A DNA stretch of 64,000 nucleotides, taken from assembly GCF_016086655.4 (NCBI RefSeq), contig NC_052141.2, positions 5,518,001 through 5,582,000 on the forward strand. The letters are read 5' to 3'. The position numbers and the translations under genes are program-made. The notes beneath the pieces were generated by a model. The model had not been told where the DNA came from. It did not search any database and worked only from the letters and a program-made list of their open reading frames with translations. Below are positions 22,196-33,574 of this stretch, piece after piece; the stretch's first letter is position 1, and each line of letters begins with the position of its first letter. Source of the stretch: Lepeophtheirus salmonis (lineage: Eukaryota; Arthropoda; Copepoda; Siphonostomatoida; Caligidae).

Positions 22196-22540
22196 CTAAA
22201 ACGATCTACTATGATCTATAATATATAAATTTCTATTGTAAAACCACCTTGTATTCAACATTTTTTGTTGTTTCTGTCCATTTGTTGTAAATATAATCAA
22301 ATCTTCACTCCCTTTTGACACTCTTGAAAATGCTACATATAATTGACCATGTGAAAATACTGATTTTGGTAAATATAAAACATATTTGTCAAATGTCTGA
22401 CCTATTAATTTATTGATTGTCATTGTCAATGATAGCTTGCCATGTTCATTCTTCAACCATAATGAAGATTGAATATCAATACTAAGATTAACTCGCTGAT
22501 CCGTTTTCTCATTCCCTTTTTAATTCGTATTTAATATACG
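22196..22540 (-). pseudogene. Helitron PIF1-like helicase C-terminus
   Basis: The minus-strand frame reads LSLTMTINKLIGQTFDKYVL, then LPKSVFSHGQLYVAFSRVSK. These are motif V (usually TINKSQGQTF) and motif VI (usually QLYVALSRV) of the PIF1-type superfamily 1 helicase in Helitron RepHel proteins. The motif V SQ is LI here. Upstream, weaker helicase-like sequence continues to about 22,540 through a frame change. No Rep HUH motif or Helitron end was found. A cellular PIF1 pseudogene is possible but less likely here. Confidence 0.7.
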
Positions 22541-23210
22541 TTCTCCCTTTTTCTGTTAGTTGAACGATTCGTTTTTTTTAGGTTTTTTAACTTTTTTTTT
22601 TTGTGTATTTTGGACTCGACAACCCATACCTAAAAAAGAACCGGGGATCCTCCTTATTTTATGAAAAAATCAACTTATTAGCAAATAAACAAACTTGCCC
22701 TCCAGAGCCAATGTATCTGGTCAAGTCATAACTTGACTTTGGCTAATCCAAAGTTCTGAACAACTTTTATTTTATGTCTAAAGTCTGTATTTGTCTCCGT
22801 TTTTGAAATAAATGCGTTTTTAGCATTTTTTGTCTCACACAAACACGTGAATAATTGCAATACTATATAGAATTAATAGAGTTTTGAAAATCCAACAAGG
22901 AATTATACTTATAACTTCCGAGCAAAGCCTCATTGCTACACCTTTTCTTTCATGAGCACACGCATTAGTTATTACTTTATATATAGATGCCCTCCCTTCG
23001 AAAATTAAATAATATTGCTCAGTAGTGCATTTAACATAATTAAATGTCCTGTCAGTTTTGTAAAAATAGAAAAAACCGAAAAGGAACGCGCTAACCCTAT
23101 CAATTTAAATAATATTTGGTAGGAGAGCACCTTCGCTGTCATAACACTTATTTGATGAGCGGCAAGCAACTGAGAGTGGAAGGAGATGAACACAAATCAC
23201 ACTCTGTATA
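22541..23210. other. Unassigned spacer
   Basis: A block at about 22,940-23,030 ('ttcatgagcacacgcattag') recurs at about 23,738-23,800 on the far side of the mariner remnant. A weaker relative lies at about 37,640-37,720. This looks like a small dispersed repeat. Confidence 0.4.
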
Positions 23211-23212
23211 TA

Positions 23213-23703
23213 CAAGGTGGTTAAGATAAATGGGCAAAATCATTAGGAGCTTTCAAAGTCCAAATTTTGTACTATTTGAATGCAACATTTAATGACATTA
23301 AACTATTCATAATGAAATCTACTTTTCTTATTAACCAAACTGCCAAAAGATTTGGCAGGCCTGCGCGACCTCTGGCATATCCAGCTTTACCATTGTACGG
23401 GTAATGGACTTCTTCAGGGCCTCCACAGACAAGTTATACTTGGCATAGGCCTCATGCTCAATCCTCCCCAGAGATAGAAATCTCATGGTTCAGGTCATGG
23501 CTGTACCCAGATCAAAAATCAGGGTTATATAAGTGAGACCATTTCGCAGACAAGATATTCTGTACTTTTTTGGCCTCGTGGGTCGTGCACTGTCTTGTTG
23601 GCATGTGAAATTTCTTCTTTGGGCTTCTGCATTCATCCAGGGAATGTAAATTCAAAATGCAAAACCAGTACTGGTTCCACACGACGTGTCCTGGGGCTGG
23701 CAA
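23213..23703 (-). pseudogene. IS630/mariner transposase catalytic C-terminal part
   Basis: The 3' terminus CAAGGTGGTTAAGATAAATG follows TA at 23,211. On the minus strand QCTTHEAKKVQNILSAKWSH corresponds to the second-aspartate loop ('qDsapcHtAkkvQ.wL'), with the aspartate lost. GRIEHEAYAKYNLSVEALKK and MVKLDMPEVAQACQIFWQF are the C-terminal tail. The third-aspartate segment is deleted and one stop interrupts it. The 5' half and the second TIR are missing. Confidence 0.7.
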
Positions 23704-24320
23704 AGCTTCTCAGGAAAACACCGATTGTACTCTCAGCCTTTCATGAGCACACAGACTCGTGCTTACTATATATTTGTATACTTCCTTATCAAGAATTAAA
23801 ATATAATGATATCAGTGTTAGAAAATACAAAAAAATCACGTTTAGGTAGGAACGACGAACAGAATCGTACACGATCTTGGTCATATGTTCTACAACAATA
23901 GTCAATTCCTCCATATATGTTATCTTTTTAATTTGGGAAGTTATAAATATTTTTTTTAAATAATGTGAAATTACATTTGCAAAATTGTTAGACTCTTTTG
24001 AAAAACTGGCACTCCGCAATGTCTACATTTATTTAATAGAAAAAAAAGGTAACCTTAATTAAAAGAAATATTAATTAATTACAACCATTTAAAAAATATG
24101 AAAAATGAAAAAATATATATTTCATATTTAATCATTAAATGTCTGCAAAATCTCATTTCTATAATAGCAAAAATTATTATTATTATTATTAGTACAAGAA
24201 ATGCCAAATTCATTTAAAATGCTCGCTAATGAATAAAAAGAAGTAATCAACCCCCTTGAAATAGGTTTGACTGTATCCTCATATTCAATACTTTACTATT
24301 TATTCAATGTATGTAGGTCA
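23704..24320. other. Unassigned spacer with (ATT)n
   Basis: AT-rich sequence with an (att)n run at about 24,172-24,190. No gene is seen. Confidence 0.4.
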
Positions 24321-24324
24321 TTTG

Positions 24325-24560
24325 TTTGGCATGTCAATATAAAAATCATTGCTGTGTTTGGATTCAATTTGTATTCCTGAACGCGTTATTGTCAATTTCT
24401 ATCAACAAAGTATTCTTATTTACTGTTTGACTGCGTCGCAAATTGAATTTAAGCAGACAAAATTGATTGTCACAATAATAGGAGAAGACATTGATAGATA
24501 ATAAGGTTTAAAGGGGTGTCATATTAGGGCCAATACAGGCCCTTCCCTCTAAGATGCAAC
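24325..24560 (+). repeat. F3 repeat, partial unit
   Basis: 'gttattgtcaatttctatca', 'actgcgtcgcaaattgaatt' and 'gtcacaataataggagaaga' follow the F3 order. The 5' 'cccgtcaac' start is eroded. Confidence 0.6.
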
Positions 24561-24639
24561 ACTTTTTTTAAACGGCTTGACTTTTTCATACTTGTTATAT
24601 TTTGAATTTTTTTATCAATCATGACGGAATTTTCCTTTT

Positions 24640-24960
24640 AGATTGAATTAAGACTTTCAGATCGAAACAACGGAGCACTCGTATATACTTATTTGTTGTT
24701 AAAAAAAGTAAGTTTATTTTATTTTTTAATTTTTTTACACATCATTCATGGTTAGTTGAACTGGAGTGTAGAGTACGTCATCAAAAATTCAGTTATAGAA
24801 TCGGTCTAGACAGAATATTTAATGAGATCCATCCACACCGAATTTATCTTTCAGAGCCTTCTATTACGAACTTATTTAATCCACTAAAAATCATATGGTT
24901 CTCAGACCAGTTTAGGATCTTCAAACCCAGTTATACCCAGAAACCCAGACCTTATAGCGC
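24640..24960 (+). repeat. F1 fragments
   Basis: The module 'gtcatcaaaaattcagttat' plus 'agaatcggtctagacagaat' (about 24,777) and the end-like 'ttctcagaccagtttaggat' with 'cttcaaacccag' (about 24,901) are F1. A second eroded end lies near 24,650-24,670. No terminal CAACACTA is kept. Confidence 0.5.
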
Positions 24961-26510
24961 TATACATTTGATATAAAATGGATAATCAGAGTTGACATGT
25001 TTATAAGGAAAAAATGAGCGCGAGGAAAAAGCAAGAGCAAGATTTATGATATTTATGGTATATTATATACATGTTATTGTCAGCTGCCTGTTATATGATT
25101 TGGGAAGGGCTAGAAAACTAATTAACTCCATAAAGCGGAGAACCTTCAACATTTACAATAGTATTAGTCCAGAGAAAATATGATAATTGTACCTATTATT
25201 TTATTATGCCTTTTTAAAACAATTTACACCAAAGATAGGTGATAATTCTTCTTTCAAAAGTTATGCGAACACCATCACGACCTTTAAATAATGAACCAAA
25301 AAGAAAAAATGACATATGCAAGAATAGTTTTTCCTTTTCTAATCCATGAACTCTCCCTAAATTTATAAATATGTATGTGTATAAATAGAGTTGTATGGAA
25401 TAAAAAGCGGGTGCGGTGTTTTTTTGGGGTTTTTTGTATGTAGTTGCTACCTGAATACATGTTTCTTTGTTTCTCAAAAGCTGTTATCATGTCTTTTATA
25501 TCATATAAGTGAGAACATATGTAGGTATAATTGGTAAGTATGTAATCACTGGTGTATGGCAGACGAAAAGTAAGGGTTAGCTCGGTTGTTACACGGGTAA
25601 GTTCTTGCTTGACGTGGAGGATTGACATTGGAATAATTCGATCATTGATCACTGTTTGAGTATATTTCCTTCATCTCACTAGATGTCAGCTTATCTAATT
25701 AAACGTCATGGCAGCTTAGCTGCTTTACTCCAACTTATAGATGTATAGACATGTAAATCCTAAGCCTTTTCAGCCTATAAATTTTGTTGCTGTTGTTGGC
25801 AACCTGAATAGTCTTTTGTATTTTATAAAGCTGTTAATATTATCATTTCATTTTTGAGGAGATAACGTCATCTAAATATAGAGTGTATCCACGAGTGTGT
25901 TAAGCATATATTATGCGTCACGGCGTATCAATGTATTATATAAAGACCAAAGTGTTCAACCCCTAGCTTGCAGTTAAAGTACCACTACCATAAATTAACA
26001 AGGTATAATAATTTACTCATCATTAGCTCCTCATAATGAGTTTCATTTAATTGCAGGGTATTTTCGTTCTTTTTTTTTTTTTTGCAAATGACATGATTAT
26101 GGCTCATATCTTTTATTCGTTTTTGCTTTAGAGACACTTAATGTGCGAATTTTATGTCCTACATGCAAATTGAAAGTTAAATTTCACTTGATAAGTAATC
26201 ATATAACTGATATGAAATGGGACATTTATAATCATATATGATTGTGTACCTTCTATTCTTGTTCTACGTGGTTTTTTTACAGGGTGAAAACTAAAAAAAT
26301 GACACTAGTTTATACTTGAGGGGTATAGAGGACAATTGTTCGTATGTAAGTACGCCGATAATGTCTATTCTATGTTAAAGTGGAACAGGCTTGAAAATAT
26401 GGGTTTCGAGCTAAGCCAGGCTACGAGGTGTCGGGTTTTAGGTTCCGCTTACTGGCTATAATATGAAAAATAACCAATCCATGTATTCCAATAAAGTACT
26501 CATGCGTAAG
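24961..26510. other. Unassigned region with one long reverse frame
   Basis: A minus-strand frame at 25,284-25,652 (122 codons) contains LHVKQELTRVTTELTLTFRL. It is bounded by a possible acceptor 'actcaaacag' and a possible donor 'ttcag|gtagc' at about 25,455. It is long for this stop-rich background, but I recognise no family. Otherwise AT-rich with nothing recognised. Confidence 0.3.
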
Positions 26511-26518
26511 GTTAATAT

Positions 26519-27054
26519 TTTTTTTTTCGGTTCGTTCTAAAGTGATTTTTCTAGACTGATTTGGACCGATTTTTCGGTCAAACCGCGGTCTCAGGCCGTG
26601 GACCGATTTATTTCGGTCGAAATTTATGGACTGATTCTTTTTTTGTCTCATATATTGTGAGAGACCATTTTTTGTTTCAAGATCAACTGTCATTCATTTT
26701 TTTTCAAAATAATTTCAAAAGTACAGGATAAGTTCTAGAACAAATTCTGAATACATATAAAAGACGTCGGGATCAAAATTATTACGAGCTATCTCTGTTT
26801 AAACTTGATATAACGTCATGGCACTTGAAAAAACATATGTATAATGGCATTTTATAAACAGTTTATCTGTAAAATCGGTCTATACTAATTTTATTGGGAC
26901 CAAACTACACCAAATTTTTCCTCTGAACCGATCTAGACTAAAGCTTAGCATATACCAAATTTTTATATGAGACTGGTCCAGACCGAGCTTCTGTCCAACA
27001 AAAATATAGCGGTATCAGACCCATATAGGATTTGCAGACCGAAGCCCAACACTA
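26519..27054 (+). mobile_element. F1 hAT-type element, 5' terminus eroded
   Basis: The right end 'gaccgaagcccaacacta' (ends 27,054) is intact and followed by cttaatat. The matching gttaatat (26,511-26,518; 7 of 8) precedes a poly-T where the left TAGTGTTG should be. The interior includes palindromic GACCGATTTTTCGGTC and GACCGCGGTC blocks. It also shares 'aaaagacgtcgggatcaaaa' and 'ttattacgagctatctctgt' exactly with the 58,550 copy, so these two are close relatives. Confidence 0.7.
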
Positions 27055-27289
27055 CTTAATATGTTATCGGGTTAAACAGAATGTTCAATTTGATGCAGCG
27101 TACTTCTGAGCAAGACAGACAGATTTTAACGTCATAGTGCATAACAGTGGTACTCTAACAGTAACAGTCAATAAAGGTGATATATAGGTACTCATGCCAA
27201 GAGTGATACTCTTTGACGTAACTATTAAAAAGCTTGATGGAAGTCAAACATCAGTCGGAAAAGCGTTATGGTATAGCCTTGTTCATGAG
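27055..27289 (+). repeat. F8 dispersed repeat copy
   Basis: 'ttgacgtaactattaaaaag', 'ggaagtcaaacatcagtcgg' and 'gcgttatggtatagccttgt' match 43,930-44,010 in order. It is interrupted at its right end by the F2 insertion at 27,290. Confidence 0.55.
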
Positions 27290-27523
27290 TAGTGTTGTGT
27301 CTGTCCTTATTAAGGACTAAAGACTGCCGTACTGTACCGCTCAGTCTCGTTCTAGTTCAGCTCTGTCCTAAAACTTATAAAATTCGATTCTTAATGACGT
27401 TATTCAACTTTATTTCCACTTTTTTTTAATCAGTTTTAGTAGTAATGAGGGCCCGAAGGACTTATAAGACTAGTTCTCCTATGAATGGACTGGACTGAAG
27501 AAATAGCGATTGACACAGCACTA
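27290..27523 (+). mobile_element. F2 hAT-type MITE, 234 bp
   Basis: The element starts TAGTGTTGTGTCTGTCCTTA and ends 'gattgacacagcacta'. It is flanked by ttcatgag (27,282-27,289) and gtcatgag (27,524-27,531), 7 of 8 matching. It inserted into an F8 copy, so it is younger than F8 here. No coding content. Confidence 0.75.
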
Positions 27524-27821
27524 GTCATGAGAGCTTAATATATTTAGAACATCACAATGTAATAAGTAATTGATTAATTAAAATATCTCACAATTCGGTA
27601 TAAGCCGGGCTAAGTGGTGTTGGATTTGGTCAAGATTGCGGCCCAAAATATGAGAATCTATACAATGAATGTATTCTAATATACCGGGTCAACCTGTATT
27701 ATTTAGTCACCTCTATTATACAAATTTGGGAGTGTAACAGTTATTTATTTTTAAACTTTCCTATGAAAAATATTGTAGAACACACAATTAGACGTCGATT
27801 TCTAAGAAAAGCATTGTCCTA

Positions 27822-27965
27822 ATGGACACTCTGAGTACACTGAACGAGAAGAGGATTAAGATAGCAGCACTCCTCCGGGCGGAAATTGACCCAAAAAGTC
27901 ATCGAGGAGCAGACTTGAGCCTCAAGGAAAATGACTTACAAAGTCTCCATTCATGGAGACTTTGT
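27822..27965 (+). pseudogene. IS630-type transposase N-terminal helix-turn-helix
   Basis: ATG at 27,822 opens MDTLSTLNEKRIKIAALLRA, then after a frameshift KVIEEQT and ASRKMTYKVSIHG. This is the start of an IS630-type DNA-binding domain (alternating 'i.aLlrag.s.k.I.e..g.S..TvYkv'). Only about 48 codons survive, and the hinge and catalytic domain are missing. Confidence 0.6.
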
Positions 27966-28911
27966 TATTTGTCTAATTGATGAAGTCAAATATCATACAA
28001 AGGGCTTCCATAGGATTATATATTTATGTAAATTTGCAAATTGAAATTAGCCAATAAAATTGTAAAGACTGTTTTACACTGATTTTGCGGAAAAAACAGT
28101 CGAAAATAACATTCATGTGTATTATAATATGGAACATAAAGTTACCGATATTTTTTCCTATTTGCAAAAGCAAAAAAGTTTTAAGGAATAATTTCGTCAA
28201 AAAAATTATCCCCGATGCCTGGTTCATTTTTGAAAATATTGCAGAAATTGAGATATAATAAAATGTTCTGGAAATTGATAATACCTTAGGAAAATGTGAG
28301 AGCCTAAAACTTTATGTACAAAATGCATGTCTTTGAGGCATTTCTTCTTAAAAATTGAAAATTGACGTTTGAAAAAATAAAGAGAAAAAAAAATTGATAA
28401 ATTATTCAGAAAATGACAAATATTTCAATCAAACATCCTTTTTTTTGTGTCAAATTTATTTGCAAACAAATTTCTACAAATTTTATTTTTACTCCAAATC
28501 CAATATTTCATAGGAAATCCCTTTTTTGCACCGATTTCATATTTCCCCATCACTTTTTTTGATTTTTTTGACTGAGTTATTATTATAGTTGTTGTTTTTA
28601 AGACGCTAGTCACTTTTTGATTTATAAATCAGCCTCTTATGTCCAACGGTGTGGGCACCCATAAAGAATACAAAGATCTTTCATATATACTATAGACTAT
28701 ATACCATATATATAGATAGATAAAGTATTCAAGATTAAAATACAAACTGTGTATTTTTTTCAGCTTTCACCCGGTACATAGTTAATTTGAGTCAATCATT
28801 AGTATTTGCACCAAAAGTGTATGTATTTAAATGTCTATGTATTTGGGGAAAAGGTCATTAATAAACCTATATACTCAACAAAAAAAACAAAAAACATTTC
28901 ATAGAGGAATA
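27966..28911. other. Unassigned AT-rich spacer
   Basis: I see nothing recognisable. Two small reverse frames (28,024-28,227 and 28,425-28,613) have no family match. Confidence 0.4.
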
Positions 28912-28913
28912 TA

Positions 28914-28966
28914 CAGGGTGGAGATTTTCAATCCGTAACAAGTTTTTACCTCAATATCTTGACAAT
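28914..28966 (+). repeat. Orphan Tc1/mariner terminal inverted repeat
   Basis: CAGGGTGGAGATTTTCAATC preceded by TA at 28,912 is a typical Tc1/mariner left end. No inverted partner was found within several kb, so this is a solitary or truncated end. Confidence 0.5.
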
Positions 28967-29044
28967 TTTGATATCTATGTTTATAAAAATATTTTTATCT
29001 GATTCAGCTGACAAAACTGAACGAGAAAGCAATAAATAAAAATA

Positions 29045-29560
29045 TATTTATATATCTTAACTAATTCGAACTCAAACATAAGGTAACCTCACTAGGCAAT
29101 ACTAACGCCGACCCCTCAAATAAAGCTTTGCTAAAACTAATTAATCTCACCCACGAACCCACCAAAGGCATGAGTATACATTTGTAAACCCCCTTACTAG
29201 AAAGTAACTATGTCCTTTCCTAAGTGAGCCTAACTACAAACTTAATAAATATGACAACAGTCGATATACCTTAAACCTTGACTCGTAGAATAAATCAAAC
29301 TTGGGGAATTCTTTAATTAAACCCTACCCAACCTACAAAGTTACATGTCCTAAATTACATCAATTGAAGTTAAGAGCTAAACACCATTTTATTAACTACA
29401 CTATGACCTTAATCAAATTAAACAAATAAAGCCAAAACAAAGGCCTCAATCCCCTATACCTTAGCATTTAAAGATAATACTTCAGACTCCCTAATGCAAA
29501 GACAATTTGTCAAACATATATTGATCTTCTTGACCTCCTACAAAAACGTAAAAATGTAAT
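29045..29560. other. C-rich, G-poor anomalous segment, possible NUMT
   Basis: Over about 515 bp the plus strand has roughly 2-4 times more C than G and few long homopolymers, unlike the flanks. Such strand skew is typical of mitochondrial DNA. I could not find a clean frame in the standard or invertebrate mitochondrial code, nor a recognisable mt-rRNA or tRNA. The mitochondrial origin is a hypothesis; a skewed transposon fragment is the alternative. Confidence 0.3.
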
Positions 29561-30000
29561 CACGGAGTCCCTCACTTTTGTAAAGGAGGATAGGGAATTC
29601 ACGGGGCCCAGTTTCAAACTTTGACGGGTTGTATTTACTTCAACTCTCTCTGTCAGGACTGTGTATAGAATTTGAAGTCCGTCATCCATGCAATTGCAAG
29701 ATGACCAGTATTATCTGGTAAGTGATATTTCTTCGGCTTGAATGTTGATCTTTTTCATTTGAGTGACTACCTTCTCCAGTGCTGGTTTGCACACATTCTT
29801 TTTGGAATGCTCAAACGGCAGGAAAAGGCGACCCCGGAAACTAGGGCTCCCTGATTTGCTCTAGTTAGCACTAAAGCATCCATAGCTAGCTGCCCCACTC
29901 TGGGTGTGAACCCCTGTTACGAGGATAGAGAATGGAACTATGATGCAGACAATGTTCAATTTTTCACACAGTGGTCAAGTAAGTTCCACTCAGCCCTTCA
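29561..30000. other. GC-balanced unrecognised segment
   Basis: The base composition is closer to coding sequence than its surroundings. Minus-strand frames such as KKNVCKPALEKVVTQMKKIN (about 29,740-29,800) and a plus-strand 'ctg|gtaagtgat' donor-like site at about 29,719 are present. I cannot tie either to a known family. A decayed gene or transposon is possible. Confidence 0.3.
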
Positions 30001-30490
30001 ACGTTCAATAAGAAGATACCTAATGATGAGGATATTGAAGATATAGTTGTCTGTTTGTCTGTCTGTTTTAATTCCATTATTTTTATATTCCATGTACTCA
30101 TTTTTTGAGGTGCTAAACATTAGTATATTTTTATATAGTCTGTAAAAAACATAAGTTGTTTATATTGAAGGGTTGGGCTTTGATCTAAGGGGTTAAATTG
30201 AACCTATAACGTTTATTTATAATTAATTTTATCACAATCCCTCTTGATATATTTCATTATCCTTTTAATCCTTATATTGTAGTATTAAATTTTAATAGAA
30301 CCCCTATTTAAAAAAAAAACAGAAGGTCTAAGAACCCTACGCCCAGGTTTCCACACCTGTGACGAGACTACACTAACACTATTATTTAGCTTCCCTATAA
30401 AATAGACCAGCTTGTGTAACATAAATCGATTTTAAGGAGATTGAAAAATTGATTTAGGTAATGTAAAGTTTACTTTATTTAATCTCTTTG
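30001..30490. other. Unassigned spacer
   Basis: AT-rich; nothing recognised. Confidence 0.4.
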
Positions 30491-30507
30491 GGTATGCGTT
30501 TAGCACG

Positions 30508-30855
30508 CCCAAAGTGATTAATGAGTTGACGAAGCTGCTCAAATCAACTGTTTACGATGTTGCCAAGGCTTTCAAGGAGTATGATGTGTTGGGAAGATCT
30601 GCAAGGAACACTTATTATTATTCTGAGAGCAAAAAACAGACTCCAGACTTCCTGTCAAATAAAATGTGGCCTCTTCACTCGCCGGATCTGAACCCCTTGG
30701 ATTATTATGCGTGGTGTGTCTTGAAGAGAGACTCCAATAAACGTACACATAACACTAATGACTTCTTGTGAGCTTACATTCTTGAGGCAGTGGCCTCGAG
30801 GAGTGTTCGGGCCAGGTTGGAGGCTGTGGTTGAAGCTGGACATGGTTGGTTTTGA
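30508..30855 (+). pseudogene. IS630-type transposase, core deleted
   Basis: One frame reads VINELTKLLKSTVYDVAKAF (helix-turn-helix), jumps to LSNKMWPLHSPDLNPLDYYA with the third catalytic aspartate in NPLDYY, and continues to the tail VRARLEAVVEAGHGWF with a single stop at 30,769-30,771. The first and second aspartates and most of the RNaseH-like fold are deleted. The deletion kept the frame, so the break could be old and internal to a mobile non-autonomous lineage. A terminus-like 'aaatcccaaacctgta' follows at 30,876. Confidence 0.75.
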
Positions 30856-31117
30856 GTGATTTAATTTACTTTAAAATCCCAAACCTGTATGCGAGTATAT
30901 AGCAATTTTGATAGACATAAATCCAAATTATATCGATTAAATACCAATATCAATCAAAAACAGGGAGTTCCATTAAAATTTCTTCTAATGGGATATTTTT
31001 AATTAAACATATAGTACATAAAAAAAAGTATTTAACCCCTTGGACGATTTTTCTAAGTTAAGCCCATTGACAAAGAAAAGAACGATCGATAATTTTAAAT
31101 ATGGATTTATTTAAACA
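30856..31117. other. Unassigned spacer
   Basis: AT-rich; nothing recognised apart from the possible TIR at about 30,876. Confidence 0.35.
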
Positions 31118-31125
31118 GTGAAAAA

Positions 31126-31671
31126 TAGTGTTGAGACTCAGTGCAGCACATAAAAAAAAATTAATTCCGTCTTAAGTGATTATTTCTAGGCTGATTTAGA
31201 TCGATTTTTCGGTACAGACCGCGGTCTAAGACCTTGGACCAATTTTTTGGTACAGACCGCGGTCTAAGACCTTGGACCAATTTTTCGGTCTGAATTTATG
31301 TTCCGATTTTTTTTCGCTCTAAACCTGTGGACCGACTATTTTCGGTATGATATATTATGTGAGCGAATTTGTTTTTCTTTTTCATTGTTTTTTCCAAAAA
31401 AATCTCAAATACTGCATACATATAAGCCACGAGTGGATCAAAGTTAATCCAAGCTATCTCTATTTAAACTTTGTATGATGAACTTGTAGTTGAAAAAACA
31501 TATGATGTGATGTTATAAACAATTTATATGTAAAATCGGTCTAGACCAATTTTTTCGGACCGAACTATACTGAATTTTTCTATGATACCGGAAAAGACCA
31601 AGATTTTTCGTTGAACCGAACAAATTCGGTCGATCAAAAAAGCTGGGATTTCTAGAGCGAGCCCTACACTA
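31126..31671 (+). mobile_element. F1 hAT-type element
   Basis: The left end is TAGTGTTGAGACTCAGTGC and the right end 'gagcgagccctacacta'. Flanking octamers gtgaaaaa and ctgaaaga match at 6 of 8 bases. A 38-bp tandem duplication at 31,211-31,286 repeats the palindromic 'cagaccgcggtctaag' block. The interior is related to the 26.5 and 58.5 kb copies. It abuts a Tc1 remnant at 31,690. Confidence 0.65.
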
Positions 31672-31689
31672 CTGAAAGACAATATATCA

Positions 31690-32100
31690 AATGTGAAATC
31701 AAACACCATTTCCACCGTCGTCAAAGATGAGGGTTCAAATATCTTTGGTTCAAAGTTTTGGAGATGTTTCTTTACTACGGAGAAAGGACGGTTATATTGC
31801 ATCGAACGGAGGATGGAATTCCGGATATCTTGGGCAACAACTTATTTCTTCGGGGTACATAAAATAGCTCTTTTAATGGGTATTCCAGCCCATCAATGAC
31901 TCAAAACAGACGGCCAATGCAACAAAGGCGTGACTCAAGAAGAAGCACATTAAGGTCATGGCTAGTCTTCGGAGCTCAATACCATAGAAAAAGTTTATTA
32001 GAGTACAAACTTACAAAAATCCTTCACTGCATAACTTATTTGTTTTACTTCAAAATGAAAAATATGAATCATATTCTTATGTATCCCCTGTGAAAAGGAT
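31690..32100 (+). pseudogene. Tc1-like transposase catalytic fragment
   Basis: NTISTVVKDEGSNIFGSKFW, then KGRLYCIERRM, and after frameshifts NDSKQTANATKAWLKKKHIK. These match the Tc1 block 'g.sv.vWGcfs..g.G.l..i.g.m' and the second-aspartate loop 'QqDNDPKHTAk...WlkkkhIkvm.WP'. Here DNDPKH is INDSKQ and the aspartate-proline signature is damaged. The WPSQSPDLNPIE third-aspartate block is barely visible as SLRSSI. It is a different lineage from the mariners around it. Confidence 0.7.
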
Positions 32101-33570
32101 CTTGAATAAAAAATTTAAAATTCAAGAAAATAACGTATCAAATTCAAACTTTTGAATCCCTTTACAAATAAAGAATGTTGTAAAAAAAAAAGTCATTTTC
32201 AAATGCCTATAGAGCTAAAAACTCACAAACACAATTTAATAATACAACGAAAGATGGAATGAACAGGTCACCCTACAAATTGGACACCCTAGCACACACG
32301 CTAAAATAAAAGTTTAGGAGAAGTTGGCCTTTTTTGTGACCTTTGACCTTTTATATGACCTTAAAACTGTACTTTATCAACTGAAAATATCATGAGACTA
32401 TTGCTTTAAGCATGAATGGGCTTTAATGATCACAACATTTACAATTTTCTTTTTATTACATTGAAAACAAATAAAAAACTAGGAATCATTGATTGCAAAA
32501 GTAATTTTAGGGGGTTGGAAATTAAAAAATATTATTTCTAAAGTGCTTAAATGATACTCTTGCATCCGAAAAGTTGGACTAAAATTGAATTGGATCTTAG
32601 CCCCATTAGTCCAAGGTCTTAACCAACTTAAATTACAAGTTACATTAATCATGGACTGTAACTATGCCTGCCTCAACCTAAATGGGTAAGTTTATTGTTG
32701 GGGACGTTTTTCAAAAACTCTGCAAATTAGTCAAAATTTTATTAGCTTTCATTTGGTACCACTGCAATAGAAACAAAGAAATCAAATCCCTAATTATGAA
32801 GGCTGCTTTAGAAAAGCGTCAAAAGTAAAGCTACGTGACTCTTGGGGCTCTTTTGGTCATTTGGCCAAGGTCTAATATCAAAATAACTGGGATTTGTATT
32901 TAATTTAGATTATGGAAAATGGGAATAATTTGAGCGTTAATACTTGGATCATTTATTAAATCGAGAGTAATTAATTGCTTTTGATGACTTTTGAAGATTA
33001 AAATGATTAATTACTTTAATAAATGCAATGTAATTTCCATTTCTCTAAGGGACCCGCAATATTTCAATCCTACACACCCCTATTTAAAAGGCCCTCCAGA
33101 GTATTAATTATCTTATCTTTCCTCCAATTCCATGCCTCATTGACTTTCGAAAGACTAAATACTTTTTCGGTCAAAGTTTCTCGACTTCAGAGAAGTCGTT
33201 AGGTGTATTGTACAATAGCGATAGGAGGTGGTATTGCTTGGGAATTTGGGGTTGGCTTAGAGGCAAATTTTACTTCAAGAACATAGAAGATAGCTCCTCA
33301 AGAAATCTTTAGCATTAACTACTCAATACTTATATGACGTGTACCCTCCTCATAATAAAAGAAAAATCATTAGATATTTATATATATATATTTTTTTTTT
33401 AATATGTTGCCATGATTGATGTATACTTTTAATCTTTCAAGGGCTTATTAATACAAAAAAACAAGAAAAAATTCATCTAAATGTGTGTGTGTTATATTTA
33501 TTTCAAATCTTAATATATATTGAAAATACACATGAATTTGATATTCATGCCAATAAAAATATATAAAAAC
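32101..33570. other. Unassigned region
   Basis: About 1.5 kb with no transposase, repeat terminus or RNA recognised. Composition is AT-rich, with a mildly GC-richer patch near 33,060-33,240. Confidence 0.4.
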
Positions 33571-33574
33571 AGAA

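Noticed and set aside
29341..29400. A possible mitochondrial-type tRNA around 'gttaagagctaaacaccatt'.
   Set aside because: I could not form a full cloverleaf with a proper anticodon stem, so it is not annotated.
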